Shown here: positions 7,693 through 15,845 of the stretch, piece after piece | How the letters are laid out: every line of letters begins with the position of its first letter | How positions within the stretch are numbered: position 1 is the first letter of the stretch | NCBI GenBank assembly: GCA_903889815.1 | Contig: CAISYX010000316.1 | Span: 1-18,779, forward strand | DNA: 18,779 bases | DNA from: an uncultured Gammaproteobacteria bacterium | GTDB lineage: Bacteria > Pseudomonadota > Gammaproteobacteria > Pseudomonadales > Pseudohongiellaceae | Direction of reading: 5' to 3' | Made by a program: the position numbers and the translations under genes | Notes under the pieces: generated by a model | Told to the model about the DNA's origin: nothing | The model's input: only the letters and a program-made list of their open reading frames with translations | The model's database searches: none

Positions 7693-9318
7693 TCACTTTA
7701 CGAGAATGCCTGTTTTCCTCAATTCTGTACCAAATCGTTCTTTCACGAGAAGGAGCACCTGCTCGACAACCTGATCGATGGACAGTGACGTGGTGTCTAG
7801 TGTCACTGCATCCTCGGCGGGCTTGAGCGGCGATATGCTGCGGGTGCTGTCCCGTTCGTCCCGGGCTTGGATATCCAGAAAAAGGGCGGAGAGGGTAACA
7901 TCAATACCCTTATCAATCAACTGCTTATAACGTCGTTTTGCTCTCTCTTCGGCAGAAGCCGTCAGAAACACCTTTAGCGCGGCATCTGGAAACACTACAG
8001 TTCCCATGTCTCGTCCGTCTGCCACTAGGCCCGGCCACTGCCGAAACTGGTGCTGACGTTCCAGCAATACTTCCCGGACAGCAGGAATCACCGCCACTTC
8101 AGAGGCAGCCGCGCCCGCCGTTTCGTCACGCAGACTGTCAGAGACTTCCGTGCCGTCAAGCCAGATGCCTCCACCCTCCAGGTCAAAGTGAATATCCATC
8201 GCTGAAGCAAGGGCAAGCAATCCGGTCTCATGATCTGTAGGCACGCCCGCTGTCCTGGCAGCCAGCCCAAGCAGTCTGTACAAAGCACCGCTATCAAGAA
8301 AATGCCAGCCAAGAATAGCCGCAATACGAGTGCTGATAGTGCCTTTGCCTGATCCACCGGGGCCATCTATCGTCAGGACGGGGATCGAATGCCCTCCCCC
8401 TGCAGTGACGTCAATGCTGCTCTCGGACAATCCGGACTCCCTGAAATGACGGGAAACAAAATGATCTCTTGCGCCTTTTGCACTCGCAAAACGTTGCGCC
8501 AAGTATTCGCCTTCCTTGTCTAGAATCGCGCTTCGCATTCTGGACAATTCGTCCATGTAGGCATCAAGAACAGCAATTGTTGCGGGGCCATTCGCGAGAA
8601 ATATGTCTCGCCACATCGACGGATCACTGGACGCTATTCGGGTAAATCCGGCGAAACCGCCTGCGGCGTAGCGAAAGATGTCATCAGACAAGTGCTGTTG
8701 AGTAAGCGTATTGACCAATGCGTACGCGAGAAGATGTGGCAAATGGCTGGTGGCAGCCAGGACAGCATCATGAGTCCCGACTTCCATGAAATGTACGTCA
8801 GCACCCAATTGCCGCCACATAAGCGACACCAGGTCCAAGGCTTCTGAGGAGGTGCTGCTCAAGGGAGTAAGAATAACTTTACGATCGACATAGAGACCCG
8901 CTGAAGACGCGTCATAGCCGCTTTTTTCTGATCCGGCAATCGGATGCGCAGGCACAAAAAAGGCTTGATCACCCCCATAAATGCTGCGAACGTCTTCCAC
9001 GACGCTCCCTTTGACACTGGCAGCATCTGTAACGACCACGTCAGTACGAGCATGCGAACGAAGCACCTCCAGTATTGACCGCATGCTGAGAGTAGGCACT
9101 GCGATGATGATCAGGTCTGCCTCACCTGCAATCTCATGCAAATCCGTAGACCAGAAGTCGATGACACCGTCGGACTGGGCTTTGCGCAACGGGACTTCAT
9201 CACGCCCGCACGCGCCTATGAATTTGCACACAGAGTACTGACGCAGCCCGCGAGCAATAGACCCCCCTATCAATCCGAGACCCACAATCAGTACACGCAT
9301 GTCATTGAGTTGTTTCAT
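7693..9318 (-). CDS. tyrA-cmk: Fused prephenate dehydrogenase / cytidylate kinase (TyrA-Cmk)
   Basis: One uninterrupted 541-codon frame holding two enzymes. Residues about 1-290 are a TyrA-type prephenate dehydrogenase of ordinary monofunctional length. It has the NAD(P)-binding GLGLIGGS (13-20), PAHPIAGSEKSG (123-134) and SHLPHLLAYAL (191-201), and makes 4-hydroxyphenylpyruvate for tyrosine synthesis. After a short Ser/Gly-containing linker (about 291-311), residues 312-541 are a complete Cmk. This half has P-loop GPGGSGKG (319-326), LDSGALYR (341-348), DGRDMGT (434-440) and QARDERD (484-490), and phosphorylates CMP/dCMP. In Pseudomonas tyrA is fused to aroA and cmk follows separately; here no aroA sequence remains. 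The ATG at 9318 is chosen because it follows the pheA stop directly and has AAAGG upstream. An ATG at 9351 would overlap pheA. Confidence 0.9.
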   Translation of the reverse strand: MKQLNDMRVLIVGLGLIGGSIARGLRQYSVCKFIGACGRDEVPLRKAQSDGVIDFWSTDLHEIAGEADLIIIAVPTLSMRSILEVLRSHARTDVVVTDAASVKGSVVEDVRSIYGGDQAFFVPAHPIAGSEKSGYDASSAGLYVDRKVILTPLSSTSSEALDLVSLMWRQLGADVHFMEVGTHDAVLAATSHLPHLLAYALVNTLTQQHLSDDIFRYAAGGFAGFTRIASSDPSMWRDIFLANGPATIAVLDAYMDELSRMRSAILDKEGEYLAQRFASAKGARDHFVSRHFRESGLSESSIDVTAGGGHSIPVLTIDGPGGSGKGTISTRIAAILGWHFLDSGALYRLLGLAARTAGVPTDHETGLLALASAMDIHFDLEGGGIWLDGTEVSDSLRDETAGAAASEVAVIPAVREVLLERQHQFRQWPGLVADGRDMGTVVFPDAALKVFLTASAEERAKRRYKQLIDKGIDVTLSALFLDIQARDERDSTRSISPLKPAEDAVTLDTTSLSIDQVVEQVLLLVKERFGTELRKTGILVK

Positions 9319-9322
9319 GCGC

Positions 9323-10171
9323 TTAGACCTTTGCCACTGGGTAAGAGCCAAGATTCTTGACGTTCACAGTGCGATCACGCAATTGCTGGAAAACACTGAC
9401 TACAGCAGCATCCTCTGCATGGCCCTCGAAATCGATGAAGAATACATAGGCCCATATACTGTCTCGCGCGGGCCGGGTTTCGATCTTGGTGAGGCTGACC
9501 TGGAAGGTATTGAAAGGCTCGAGAACACGAAACAACGCGCCAGGCTTGTTTTCAGTGCACACCAGAATGGAGGTTTTGTCCCCGCCGGTTCGCAGGGCGT
9601 TTTCGCGGGAAAGCACCAGAAACCGCGTACTGTTGTTGCTTTGGTCCTGGATACGGCGCTCGGCAATCTGCAATCCATACAAATTGGCAGCCCGCTCTCC
9701 TGCAATAGCCGCCGTGGTGGGATCCTCCGCAGCTATCCGAGCTGCTTCCGCATTGCTGGCCACTTCAGTGGTGGTCAGACTGGGCCAGTGCGCCTTGAGC
9801 CAATGACGACACTGAGCCAGCGACTGTCGGTGAGAGACGATCCGATGTATTGCGGCAGGCGATGTGTCCCTGCGCATCAGGAAATTGTGCTCTATTGGAA
9901 TGATGACTTCCGCAACAATGCCCAGCGAGGTGTCCATCAGGCAATCCTGCGTGATGTTCACAGCTCCTTCGGTGGAGTTCTCAACAGGCACTACACCATA
10001 GCGGGCGCGCCCGGCTTCTACCTCAGCAAACACCTCGTCAATAGATGACATTCCGCGTTTGGGAACTGCTTCGCCAAAATGCCGGTCGGCGGCTGCGTGT
10101 GTGAAAGTGCCTGCAGGGCCCAGGAAGGCAACAATATCCTTGTTGCCGTTGTGCTCGCTGGTGTCACTCAC
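9323..10171 (-). CDS. pheA: Prephenate dehydratase, without chorismate mutase domain
   Basis: A 282-residue enzyme converting prephenate to phenylpyruvate in phenylalanine synthesis. The catalytic domain begins at VAFLGPAGTFTHAAA (14-28) and includes VVPVENSTEGAV (60-71) and the catalytic Thr-Arg-Phe (182-184). A C-terminal ACT regulatory domain carries GALF (211-214) and ETRP (231-234), the phenylalanine-binding positions, so feedback inhibition is likely. The roughly 90-residue chorismate mutase domain that gammaproteobacterial P-proteins have at the N terminus is missing. The frame upstream of the chosen start only runs into gyrA and does not encode it. The start is GTG at 10171, preceded at nine bases by a near-perfect Shine-Dalgarno. 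The next gene starts five bases after the stop position on the same strand. Confidence 0.92.
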   Translation of the reverse strand: MSDTSEHNGNKDIVAFLGPAGTFTHAAADRHFGEAVPKRGMSSIDEVFAEVEAGRARYGVVPVENSTEGAVNITQDCLMDTSLGIVAEVIIPIEHNFLMRRDTSPAAIHRIVSHRQSLAQCRHWLKAHWPSLTTTEVASNAEAARIAAEDPTTAAIAGERAANLYGLQIAERRIQDQSNNSTRFLVLSRENALRTGGDKTSILVCTENKPGALFRVLEPFNTFQVSLTKIETRPARDSIWAYVFFIDFEGHAEDAAVVSVFQQLRDRTVNVKNLGSYPVAKV

Positions 10172-10180
10172 GCTTGCAAG

Positions 10181-10190
10181 CCCTCCTTCC
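10181..10190 (-). promoter_or_regulatory. Strong ribosome binding site fixing the GTG start of pheA
   Basis: The minus strand reads GGAAGGAGGG here, nine bases before GTG at 10171. It decides the start in favour of GTG over the upstream in-frame ATG at 10285, which lies inside gyrA and would add a low-complexity Leu/Arg leader unlike any PheA domain. Confidence 0.75.
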
Positions 10191-10214
10191 GCTTCTCGAC
10201 TAATGGATGCAACT

Positions 10215-12818
10215 TCATGCTTCGGGCGTATCCTGAGAATCCGCCAAAGCAGCAGAAGCCGCGATATCGTCTGCTGGCTGACCACTATCGTCTGGCTCCT
10301 CGATGCGCTCGAGGCCGACCAGCTTTTCTTCAGACTTCAATTTTATCAGCCGCACGCCCTGGGTATTGCGACTCAACACGGAGACTTCGTCTACCCGCGT
10401 TCGCACCAGCGTGCCGCGATCTGAAATGAGCATGATCTCGTCACCTTCAGATACCTGCACGGCACCCACCAGCTTGCCATTGCGCTCGCTGGTCTGCATT
10501 CCGATGACGCCTTGTCCGCCGCGACCGTAGAGCGGAAACTCTTCACTATTGGTGCGCTTGCCGTAGCCATTCTCTGACACGGTGAGAACTTGCTTGCTGT
10601 CCTCCGGAATGATCAGCGCGATCATCTGCTGTCCTTCCTGCAGTCGAATACCTCGGACACCACGGGCTGTTCGCCCCATCTCCCGAACATCTGTCTCGCG
10701 GAATCGAATGGTCTTCCCGCTGCTGCTGAACAACATGATGTCCCGTTGCCCGTCAGTTTCTGCAGTGCCGATCAGCGTGTCGCCTTCATCCAGCTCGATG
10801 GCGCGAAGGCCAACACTGCGCTGCCTGGAGAAGCTGCTCAGGGAAGTTCTTTTCACAGTGCCCATGGCTGTGGCCATGAACACGAAATGCCCTTCGGCGT
10901 ACTCTCGAACCGGCAATAGACTGGTAATGTGCTCCCCTTCCTCGAGCGGGAGAATATTGACGATTGGTTTGCCGCGCGAAATGCGGCTTGCCAGAGGAAT
11001 ATTGAAGACGCGCAGCCAGTAGACCTTGCCCGTGCTGGTGAAGCACAAAAGCGTGTCGTGGCTGCTGGCAATCAGCAGATGCTCGACAACATCTTCGTCC
11101 TTCACACTGGCAGCCGCTTTGCCCATGCCACCACGGCGCTGCGCCTGATAGTCAGTCAATGGTTGCGACTTGGCATACCCACTTCGGGAAATAGTAACTA
11201 CGCGGTCTTCTTCCGTAATCAGGTCTTCCATGGACAGGTCGAGTTGCGACGTCGTGATCTCTGTCTTGCGCTCATCACCGTAGTTCTCGCGCACCTGTGC
11301 CAGTTCTTCCCGTACAACGGTGAACAGCCGTATTTCGCTGCCGAGAATGTCCAGATAGTCGCTGATCTGTCGCAAAAGCTCCTGGTAGTCGTTGATAAGC
11401 TTTTCCTGCTCCAGACCCGTCAATCGATTCAAACGCAAATCGAGAATCGCCTGAGCCTGAGCCTGAGAAAGATAGTAATCCTGATCACGCATGCCGAAAG
11501 CTGCTGGCAGATCTTCAGGTCGACAGGCATCAGCGCCAGCCTCACCCAGCAACTGCAGCACGCTGACTGCGCGCCAGGCTCGCGCCATCAGCTTCTCCTT
11601 GGCTTCGGAGGTCGTGGGAGACTCCTTGATCAGTGCGATGACCGCATCAATATCCGCCAGCGCGACTGCGAGACCTTCCAGAATATGGCCCTTCTCTCGG
11701 GCCTTGCGCAGCAGGTATACGGTTCTGCGTGTCACTACTTCGCGGCGATGACGAATGAAAGACTGGATGATTTGCTTCAGATTCAAAAGCTTGGGCTGAC
11801 CATCGACCAACGCCACCATGTTGATACCAAACACGGACTGCATCTGGGTCTGGGCATAAAGGTTGTTCAGAACAACTTCGCCCACTTCTCCGCGGCGCAG
11901 TTCGATGACGATGCGCATACCGTCCTTGTCAGACTCATCGCGCAGCTCGGAGATTCCTTCCAGCTTCTTCTCCTTGACCAGTTCCGCAATGCGTTCGATC
12001 AGTCGTGCCTTGTTCAACTGATAAGGAATCTCGGTCACGATGATGGTCTGACGGCCGGTCTTCTCGTCTTCGATGACCTCGGCCCGGGCACGCAGATAGA
12101 TTCGCCCGCGTCCCGTTCTGTAAGCCTCGACGATGCCGGCCCGCCCATTGATGATCGCTGCTGTCGGGAAATCCGGGCCCTTGATGTGCTCCATAAGCTC
12201 ATCGATGGTGATGTCTTCGTTGTCCAGCATGGCCACACAGGCATCCACGACTTCACGCAGATTGTGGGGCGGGATGTTGGTGGCCATCCCCACGGCAATG
12301 CCGGAGGAACCGTTGACAAGAAGATTGGGTATCTGTGTGGGAAAGACGTCGGGAATTTTTTCAGTGCCGTCATAGTTGTCCGAGAAGTCCACTGTCTCCT
12401 TGTCCAGATCGGCCATGAGATCATGGGCAATCTTCGCCATGCGGATCTCGGTGTAACGCATGGCTGCCGCCATGTCGCCGTCGACCGATCCAAAATTGCC
12501 CTGACCGTCTACCAGCGTGTAACGAAGCGAGAAACTCTGGGCCATGCGCACAATCGTGTCATAAACGGCCGAGTCACCATGGGGGTGATATTTACCGATC
12601 ACATCGCCAACCACGCGGGCGGACTTCTTGTAAGGTTTGTTCCAGTCATTGGAAAGGACATTCATGGCGTACAGAACGCGCCTGTGGACAGGCTTCAAAC
12701 CATCCCGCACATCCGGCAACGCGCGCCCCACGATGACACTCATCGCATAGGCCAGATAGGACTCCCTCATCTCGCTTTCCAGGGAAACCGGCGATACCTG
12801 TTTTGATGTTTCTGACAT
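10215..12818 (-). CDS. gyrA: DNA gyrase subunit A
   Basis: An 867-residue type II topoisomerase subunit that cuts and rejoins DNA and, with GyrB, introduces negative supercoils. Residue numbering matches E. coli: the quinolone-resistance region has Ser83 and Asp87 (HGDSAVYDT, 80-88), the sensitive state, and the catalytic Tyr is 122 (MRYTEIR). A coiled-coil region with DLRLNRLTGLEQEK follows, then a C-terminal beta-pinwheel. The GyrA-box at 560-566 reads QRRGGMG, with Met565 where the family has Lys or Arg. The ATG at 12818 gives the usual MSET start with GAGGG eleven bases upstream; a TTG at 12836 would also be in frame. The acidic C-terminal tail is short. The pheA gene follows after 43 bases with no terminator, where Pseudomonas has serC in between. 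Confidence 0.98.
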   Translation of the reverse strand: MSETSKQVSPVSLESEMRESYLAYAMSVIVGRALPDVRDGLKPVHRRVLYAMNVLSNDWNKPYKKSARVVGDVIGKYHPHGDSAVYDTIVRMAQSFSLRYTLVDGQGNFGSVDGDMAAAMRYTEIRMAKIAHDLMADLDKETVDFSDNYDGTEKIPDVFPTQIPNLLVNGSSGIAVGMATNIPPHNLREVVDACVAMLDNEDITIDELMEHIKGPDFPTAAIINGRAGIVEAYRTGRGRIYLRARAEVIEDEKTGRQTIIVTEIPYQLNKARLIERIAELVKEKKLEGISELRDESDKDGMRIVIELRRGEVGEVVLNNLYAQTQMQSVFGINMVALVDGQPKLLNLKQIIQSFIRHRREVVTRRTVYLLRKAREKGHILEGLAVALADIDAVIALIKESPTTSEAKEKLMARAWRAVSVLQLLGEAGADACRPEDLPAAFGMRDQDYYLSQAQAQAILDLRLNRLTGLEQEKLINDYQELLRQISDYLDILGSEIRLFTVVREELAQVRENYGDERKTEITTSQLDLSMEDLITEEDRVVTISRSGYAKSQPLTDYQAQRRGGMGKAAASVKDEDVVEHLLIASSHDTLLCFTSTGKVYWLRVFNIPLASRISRGKPIVNILPLEEGEHITSLLPVREYAEGHFVFMATAMGTVKRTSLSSFSRQRSVGLRAIELDEGDTLIGTAETDGQRDIMLFSSSGKTIRFRETDVREMGRTARGVRGIRLQEGQQMIALIIPEDSKQVLTVSENGYGKRTNSEEFPLYGRGGQGVIGMQTSERNGKLVGAVQVSEGDEIMLISDRGTLVRTRVDEVSVLSRNTQGVRLIKLKSEEKLVGLERIEEPDDSGQPADDIAASAALADSQDTPEA

Positions 12819-12985
12819 AACGAACAAATCCCTCAATGTTGCTCACAAGCCTTTGGTGAAGCTGGAAAAATCCAGACAATTCTACTACCGGACCTGGTCC
12901 CAGAATCGGGCCCCGCAAAAGTGCCTGATGGTATCACAGACTTAGCGGAAGCCGACACAGGGGCGCTATTTCAAAACTCATTGGC

Positions 12986-12991
12986 TATAAT
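12986..12991 (+). promoter_or_regulatory. Candidate -10 box for the mtaD operon
   Basis: A perfect TATAAT lies 50 bases before the mtaD ATG, in the 222-base divergent spacer between gyrA and mtaD. No good -35 hexamer is found 16-18 bases upstream, so the promoter may be weak or activator-dependent. For gyrA, TAGAAT on the minus strand (12879-12884) is the best -10 candidate, also without a clear -35. Confidence 0.45.
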
Positions 12992-13040
12992 CCCCGGCCA
13001 CTCACCCCCGGACACAGGGATCAGCCCTGGGCAGGACCTC

Positions 13041-14393
13041 ATGCAACAACAAATTGATCTTCTGATTCACGCTTCGTGGATCGTGACCTGTGACAGCGAG
13101 CAGAACATCAAGGAGGACCACTGCCTGGCCGTCGCAAACGGCCGCATCGTGGACATTGTGCCTGCCAGTCTTGCTCGATTGACCTACCTCGCTGGGCAGG
13201 AGATCGACCTCCGGGGGCATGCCTTGATGCCTGGCCTCGTCAACGCCCACGGCCATGCGGCCATGTCTTTGCTGCGCGGCGCCGCAGATGATCTTTCGCT
13301 GCACGCCTGGCTGCAGGACTATATCTGGCCACTTGAGGGCCGCTGGGTGGACGAGGAGTTCGTCTATCAGGGCACGCGCCTGGCCATCGCAGAAATGCTG
13401 CTGTCGGGGACTACCTGCTTTGCCGACATGTATTTCTTTCCCAATGCCGCAGCACGCGCCGCCGTCGAAGCTGGCATGCGAGCTCAACTGGCCTGCCCGA
13501 TCATTGACTTTCCGACGGCGTGGGCCAGTGATGCAGACGAATACATCAGCAAGGCCACGGCACTGCATGATCAGTTCCGCAATCACCCGCTCGTCAGCAT
13601 CGCATTCGGCGCACATGCACCGTATACCGTTTCTGACGCGCCCCTGTTGAAGATTGCCAGCTTCGCCGAGGAACTCGACATCCCGATCCACATGCATGTG
13701 CACGAGACTGCTCAGGAAGTGGCGGATGCTGTCGCTGGCTCCGGCAAACGACCGTTGCAGCGCCTGTTGGAGCTCGGCCTGATCTCGCCGCGGATGGTGT
13801 GCGTACACGCCACACAGCTGAACGATGAAGAACGCGCGATGCTCAGCGCCAGTGGCACAACTGTCGTGCATTGCCCGGAGTCCAATTTGAAACTGGCCAG
13901 TGGATTCTGCGAGGTCGCGAAGCTGATCGATGCCGGCGTCAATGTCGCGTTGGGAACGGATGGCGCCGCCAGCAACAACGATCTGGACATGTTCAGTGAA
14001 ATGCGTACCGCGGCCCTGCTGGCAAAAGCGGTAAAAGGGGATGCCTCGGCCTTGCCCGCGGCCAAAGCGCTGCAAATGGCTACCCTGAATGGCGCACGCG
14101 CATTGGGACTTGATGGCGAGATCGGCTCGCTGGAGGCTGGCAAACTCGCCGATATCATCTCAGTCAATCTGAGTGACCTGAATACACAGCCACTTTTCAA
14201 TCCGGCATCACAGCTGGTGTACAGCACCAACTGCCGCCAGGTCAGCAACGTCTGGGTGGCCGGTCGCCTGCTGGTGGACAATCGTCAGCTGACAACTATC
14301 GACACAGAGGCAGTGCGAGCTGACGTGGCACGCTGGCAACAACGCCTGTATCCCGACACCCGCCATCAGGAGATTCTGCATGAGCACGACTAA
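13041..14393 (+). CDS. mtaD: 5-methylthioadenosine / S-adenosylhomocysteine deaminase (TRZ/ATZ amidohydrolase)
   Basis: A 450-residue metal-dependent amidohydrolase. Relatives in Pseudomonas deaminate methylthioadenosine and S-adenosylhomocysteine to the inosine forms, removing products of SAM-dependent reactions. Metal-site motifs are NAHGHAAMSLLRG (68-80, His70 and His72), a His-rich strand HMHVHET (217-223), HATQ (256-259), HCPESN (278-283) and GTDGAASNNDLDM (305-317, metal ligand Asp307). The frame is open from 12921, but the residues upstream of the ATG at 13041 resemble no family N terminus. The ATG has AGGA just upstream. It overlaps ubiG by 14 bases, which suggests coupled expression with a SAM-dependent methyltransferase. 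Substrate preference is inferred from family and context. Confidence 0.9.
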   Translation: MQQQIDLLIHASWIVTCDSEQNIKEDHCLAVANGRIVDIVPASLARLTYLAGQEIDLRGHALMPGLVNAHGHAAMSLLRGAADDLSLHAWLQDYIWPLEGRWVDEEFVYQGTRLAIAEMLLSGTTCFADMYFFPNAAARAAVEAGMRAQLACPIIDFPTAWASDADEYISKATALHDQFRNHPLVSIAFGAHAPYTVSDAPLLKIASFAEELDIPIHMHVHETAQEVADAVAGSGKRPLQRLLELGLISPRMVCVHATQLNDEERAMLSASGTTVVHCPESNLKLASGFCEVAKLIDAGVNVALGTDGAASNNDLDMFSEMRTAALLAKAVKGDASALPAAKALQMATLNGARALGLDGEIGSLEAGKLADIISVNLSDLNTQPLFNPASQLVYSTNCRQVSNVWVAGRLLVDNRQLTTIDTEAVRADVARWQQRLYPDTRHQEILHEHD

Positions 14394-15120
14394 CACCAAT
14401 GCGGCAGCCAATTGCGATGACGCCGAGATTCGCAAGTTCGAGGCGCTCGCATCGCGCTGGTGGGACCCCAACAGCGAATTCAAACCTCTGCATGAAATCA
14501 ATCCCTTGCGTATGGGCTTCATCACCGGCAAAACTGTGCTGGCAGGCAAGTCTGTCGTCGACATTGGCTGCGGAGGCGGCATTCTGAGCGAGGCGATGGC
14601 GAGACAGGGAGCAAACGTCACGGCGATCGACATGGCCAACGCATCCTTGTCAGTGGCGCGGCTGCATCAGCTGGAGAGCGGTCTGCAGATCCGCTACGAG
14701 AAGATTTCAGCGGAAGACCTGGCTGCTCGCGAACCCGGCAGCTTCGACGTCGTGACCTGCCTCGAGATGCTGGAACATGTGCCTGACCCACAAGCAGTGG
14801 TTCAGGCCTGCGCCAGGCTCGCCAAACCCGGTGGACACCTCTTTTTCTCCACAATCAACCGCAATCCCAAGTCCTACGTCTTTGCGATACTGGGTGCCGA
14901 GTACATTCTGAATCTGCTGCCTCGAGGCACTCATGAGTACGCCAGATTCATCAAACCCTCTGAGCTTGCCGGCTGGACCCGCCACAGCAGCCTGGACTCG
15001 GGAGAACTCACTGGAATGACCTACAACCTGCTGACCAAGCGCTACTCGCTGGGCAAGGATGTGGACGTGAATTACATGATGCACTGCACGCGTCCGGCAG
15101 ACGGGACTACCCTCACGTGA
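14380..15120 (+). CDS. ubiG: Ubiquinone biosynthesis O-methyltransferase
   Basis: A 246-residue class I SAM-dependent methyltransferase that catalyses both O-methylations of ubiquinone synthesis, at the inner face of the membrane. Motif I VVDIGCGGG (59-67) binds SAM. The N-terminal FEALASRWWDP (20-30) with LHEINPLR (37-44) and the central TCLEMLEHVPDP are UbiG hallmarks, as is INRNPKSYVFAILGAEYILNLLPRGTHEY. The start lies inside the end of mtaD (14-base overlap) and the stop overlaps the GTG of the next gene as GTGA, so all three are translationally linked. Confidence 0.96.
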   Translation: MSTTNTNAAANCDDAEIRKFEALASRWWDPNSEFKPLHEINPLRMGFITGKTVLAGKSVVDIGCGGGILSEAMARQGANVTAIDMANASLSVARLHQLESGLQIRYEKISAEDLAAREPGSFDVVTCLEMLEHVPDPQAVVQACARLAKPGGHLFFSTINRNPKSYVFAILGAEYILNLLPRGTHEYARFIKPSELAGWTRHSSLDSGELTGMTYNLLTKRYSLGKDVDVNYMMHCTRPADGTTLT

Positions 15121-15818
15121 ACAGCGACATGCAGTACAACACTGGCCTCCCTGACTGTGTGCTGTTCGATCTGGACGGCACTCTGGTCGATACGGCACCC
15201 GACTTCTCCGCCGTTCTGCGCACGATGACGGATGAGCAGGGCCTTGCACCCGTTTGCGAAGCCCAGGTTCTGCAGACAGTCTCCAACGGCGCACGGGCCC
15301 TGGTGCAGATGGCCTTTGGTCTGACACCCGAGCACACGGACTTCCAGCAGCTCCTGGACCGCTTGCTGACCCTGTATGCAGCTCAGATACCGCAGACCAA
15401 GTCACGACTCTACCCCGGAATGGAAACGCTTCTGCGCTACCTTGAAAGCAACGGCATCGCCTGGGGCGTTGTGACCAACAAGGCTGTGAAATTCAGTGCG
15501 CCACTGCTGAAGGCTCTGCAACTGGACACCCGCTGCGCCGCGCTGATCTGCCCGGACCATGTCTCTCGTACCAAGCCAGACCCCGAGCCACTCCTGTTGG
15601 CCTGCTCACGTATTGGCTGCGAGCCCGCTTCAACGATGTACGTGGGTGACCACGCTCGCGACATCACCGCAGGACGCGCGGCGGGCATGTACACCATTGC
15701 CGCAGCCTACGGCTACATTGCCCCGGACGATCCGGCTACGGCCTGGGGAGCAGACATGATCATCGCCGACGCAGACTCGCTGAGACACTGGCTGCAACAT
15801 CTGTCTCCGGCCTCCTGA
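15117..15818 (+). CDS. mupP: HAD-family phosphatase, MupP / phosphoglycolate phosphatase-like
   Basis: A 233-residue HAD hydrolase with the four family motifs: nucleophile FDLDGTLVDT (17-26, Asp18 and Asp20), VVTNK (118-122), RTKPDP (151-156, Lys153) and YVGDHARD (175-182). Sequence alone cannot separate phosphoglycolate phosphatase (Gph) from N-acetylmuramate 6-phosphate phosphatase (MupP). The position directly after ubiG and before a YciK-like dehydrogenase is that of mupP in Pseudomonas, where it feeds the MupP-AmgK-MurU murein-recycling route. The start is taken as GTG at 15117, overlapping the ubiG stop. An ATG at 15129 would remove four residues. Confidence 0.85.
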   Translation: MNSDMQYNTGLPDCVLFDLDGTLVDTAPDFSAVLRTMTDEQGLAPVCEAQVLQTVSNGARALVQMAFGLTPEHTDFQQLLDRLLTLYAAQIPQTKSRLYPGMETLLRYLESNGIAWGVVTNKAVKFSAPLLKALQLDTRCAALICPDHVSRTKPDPEPLLLACSRIGCEPASTMYVGDHARDITAGRAAGMYTIAAAYGYIAPDDPATAWGADMIIADADSLRHWLQHLSPAS

Positions 15819-15845
15819 CACACTCACAGAGAACCCTGACCCACC

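Noticed and set aside
10929..12806. A 625-codon open frame antisense to gyrA
   Set aside because: The sense strand encodes an unmistakable GyrA. The antisense product has low-complexity composition with no recognisable motif.
12819..13040. A small gene in the gyrA-mtaD spacer, including an extended mtaD start at 12921
   Set aside because: The extra 40 codons have no family similarity, lack a ribosome site and contain the TATAAT box. The ATG at 13041 matches the family N terminus.
13002..14075. A 357-codon open frame antisense to mtaD
   Set aside because: It is a shadow of mtaD, which has all amidohydrolase metal motifs. The antisense product resembles nothing and would start within the opposite gene.
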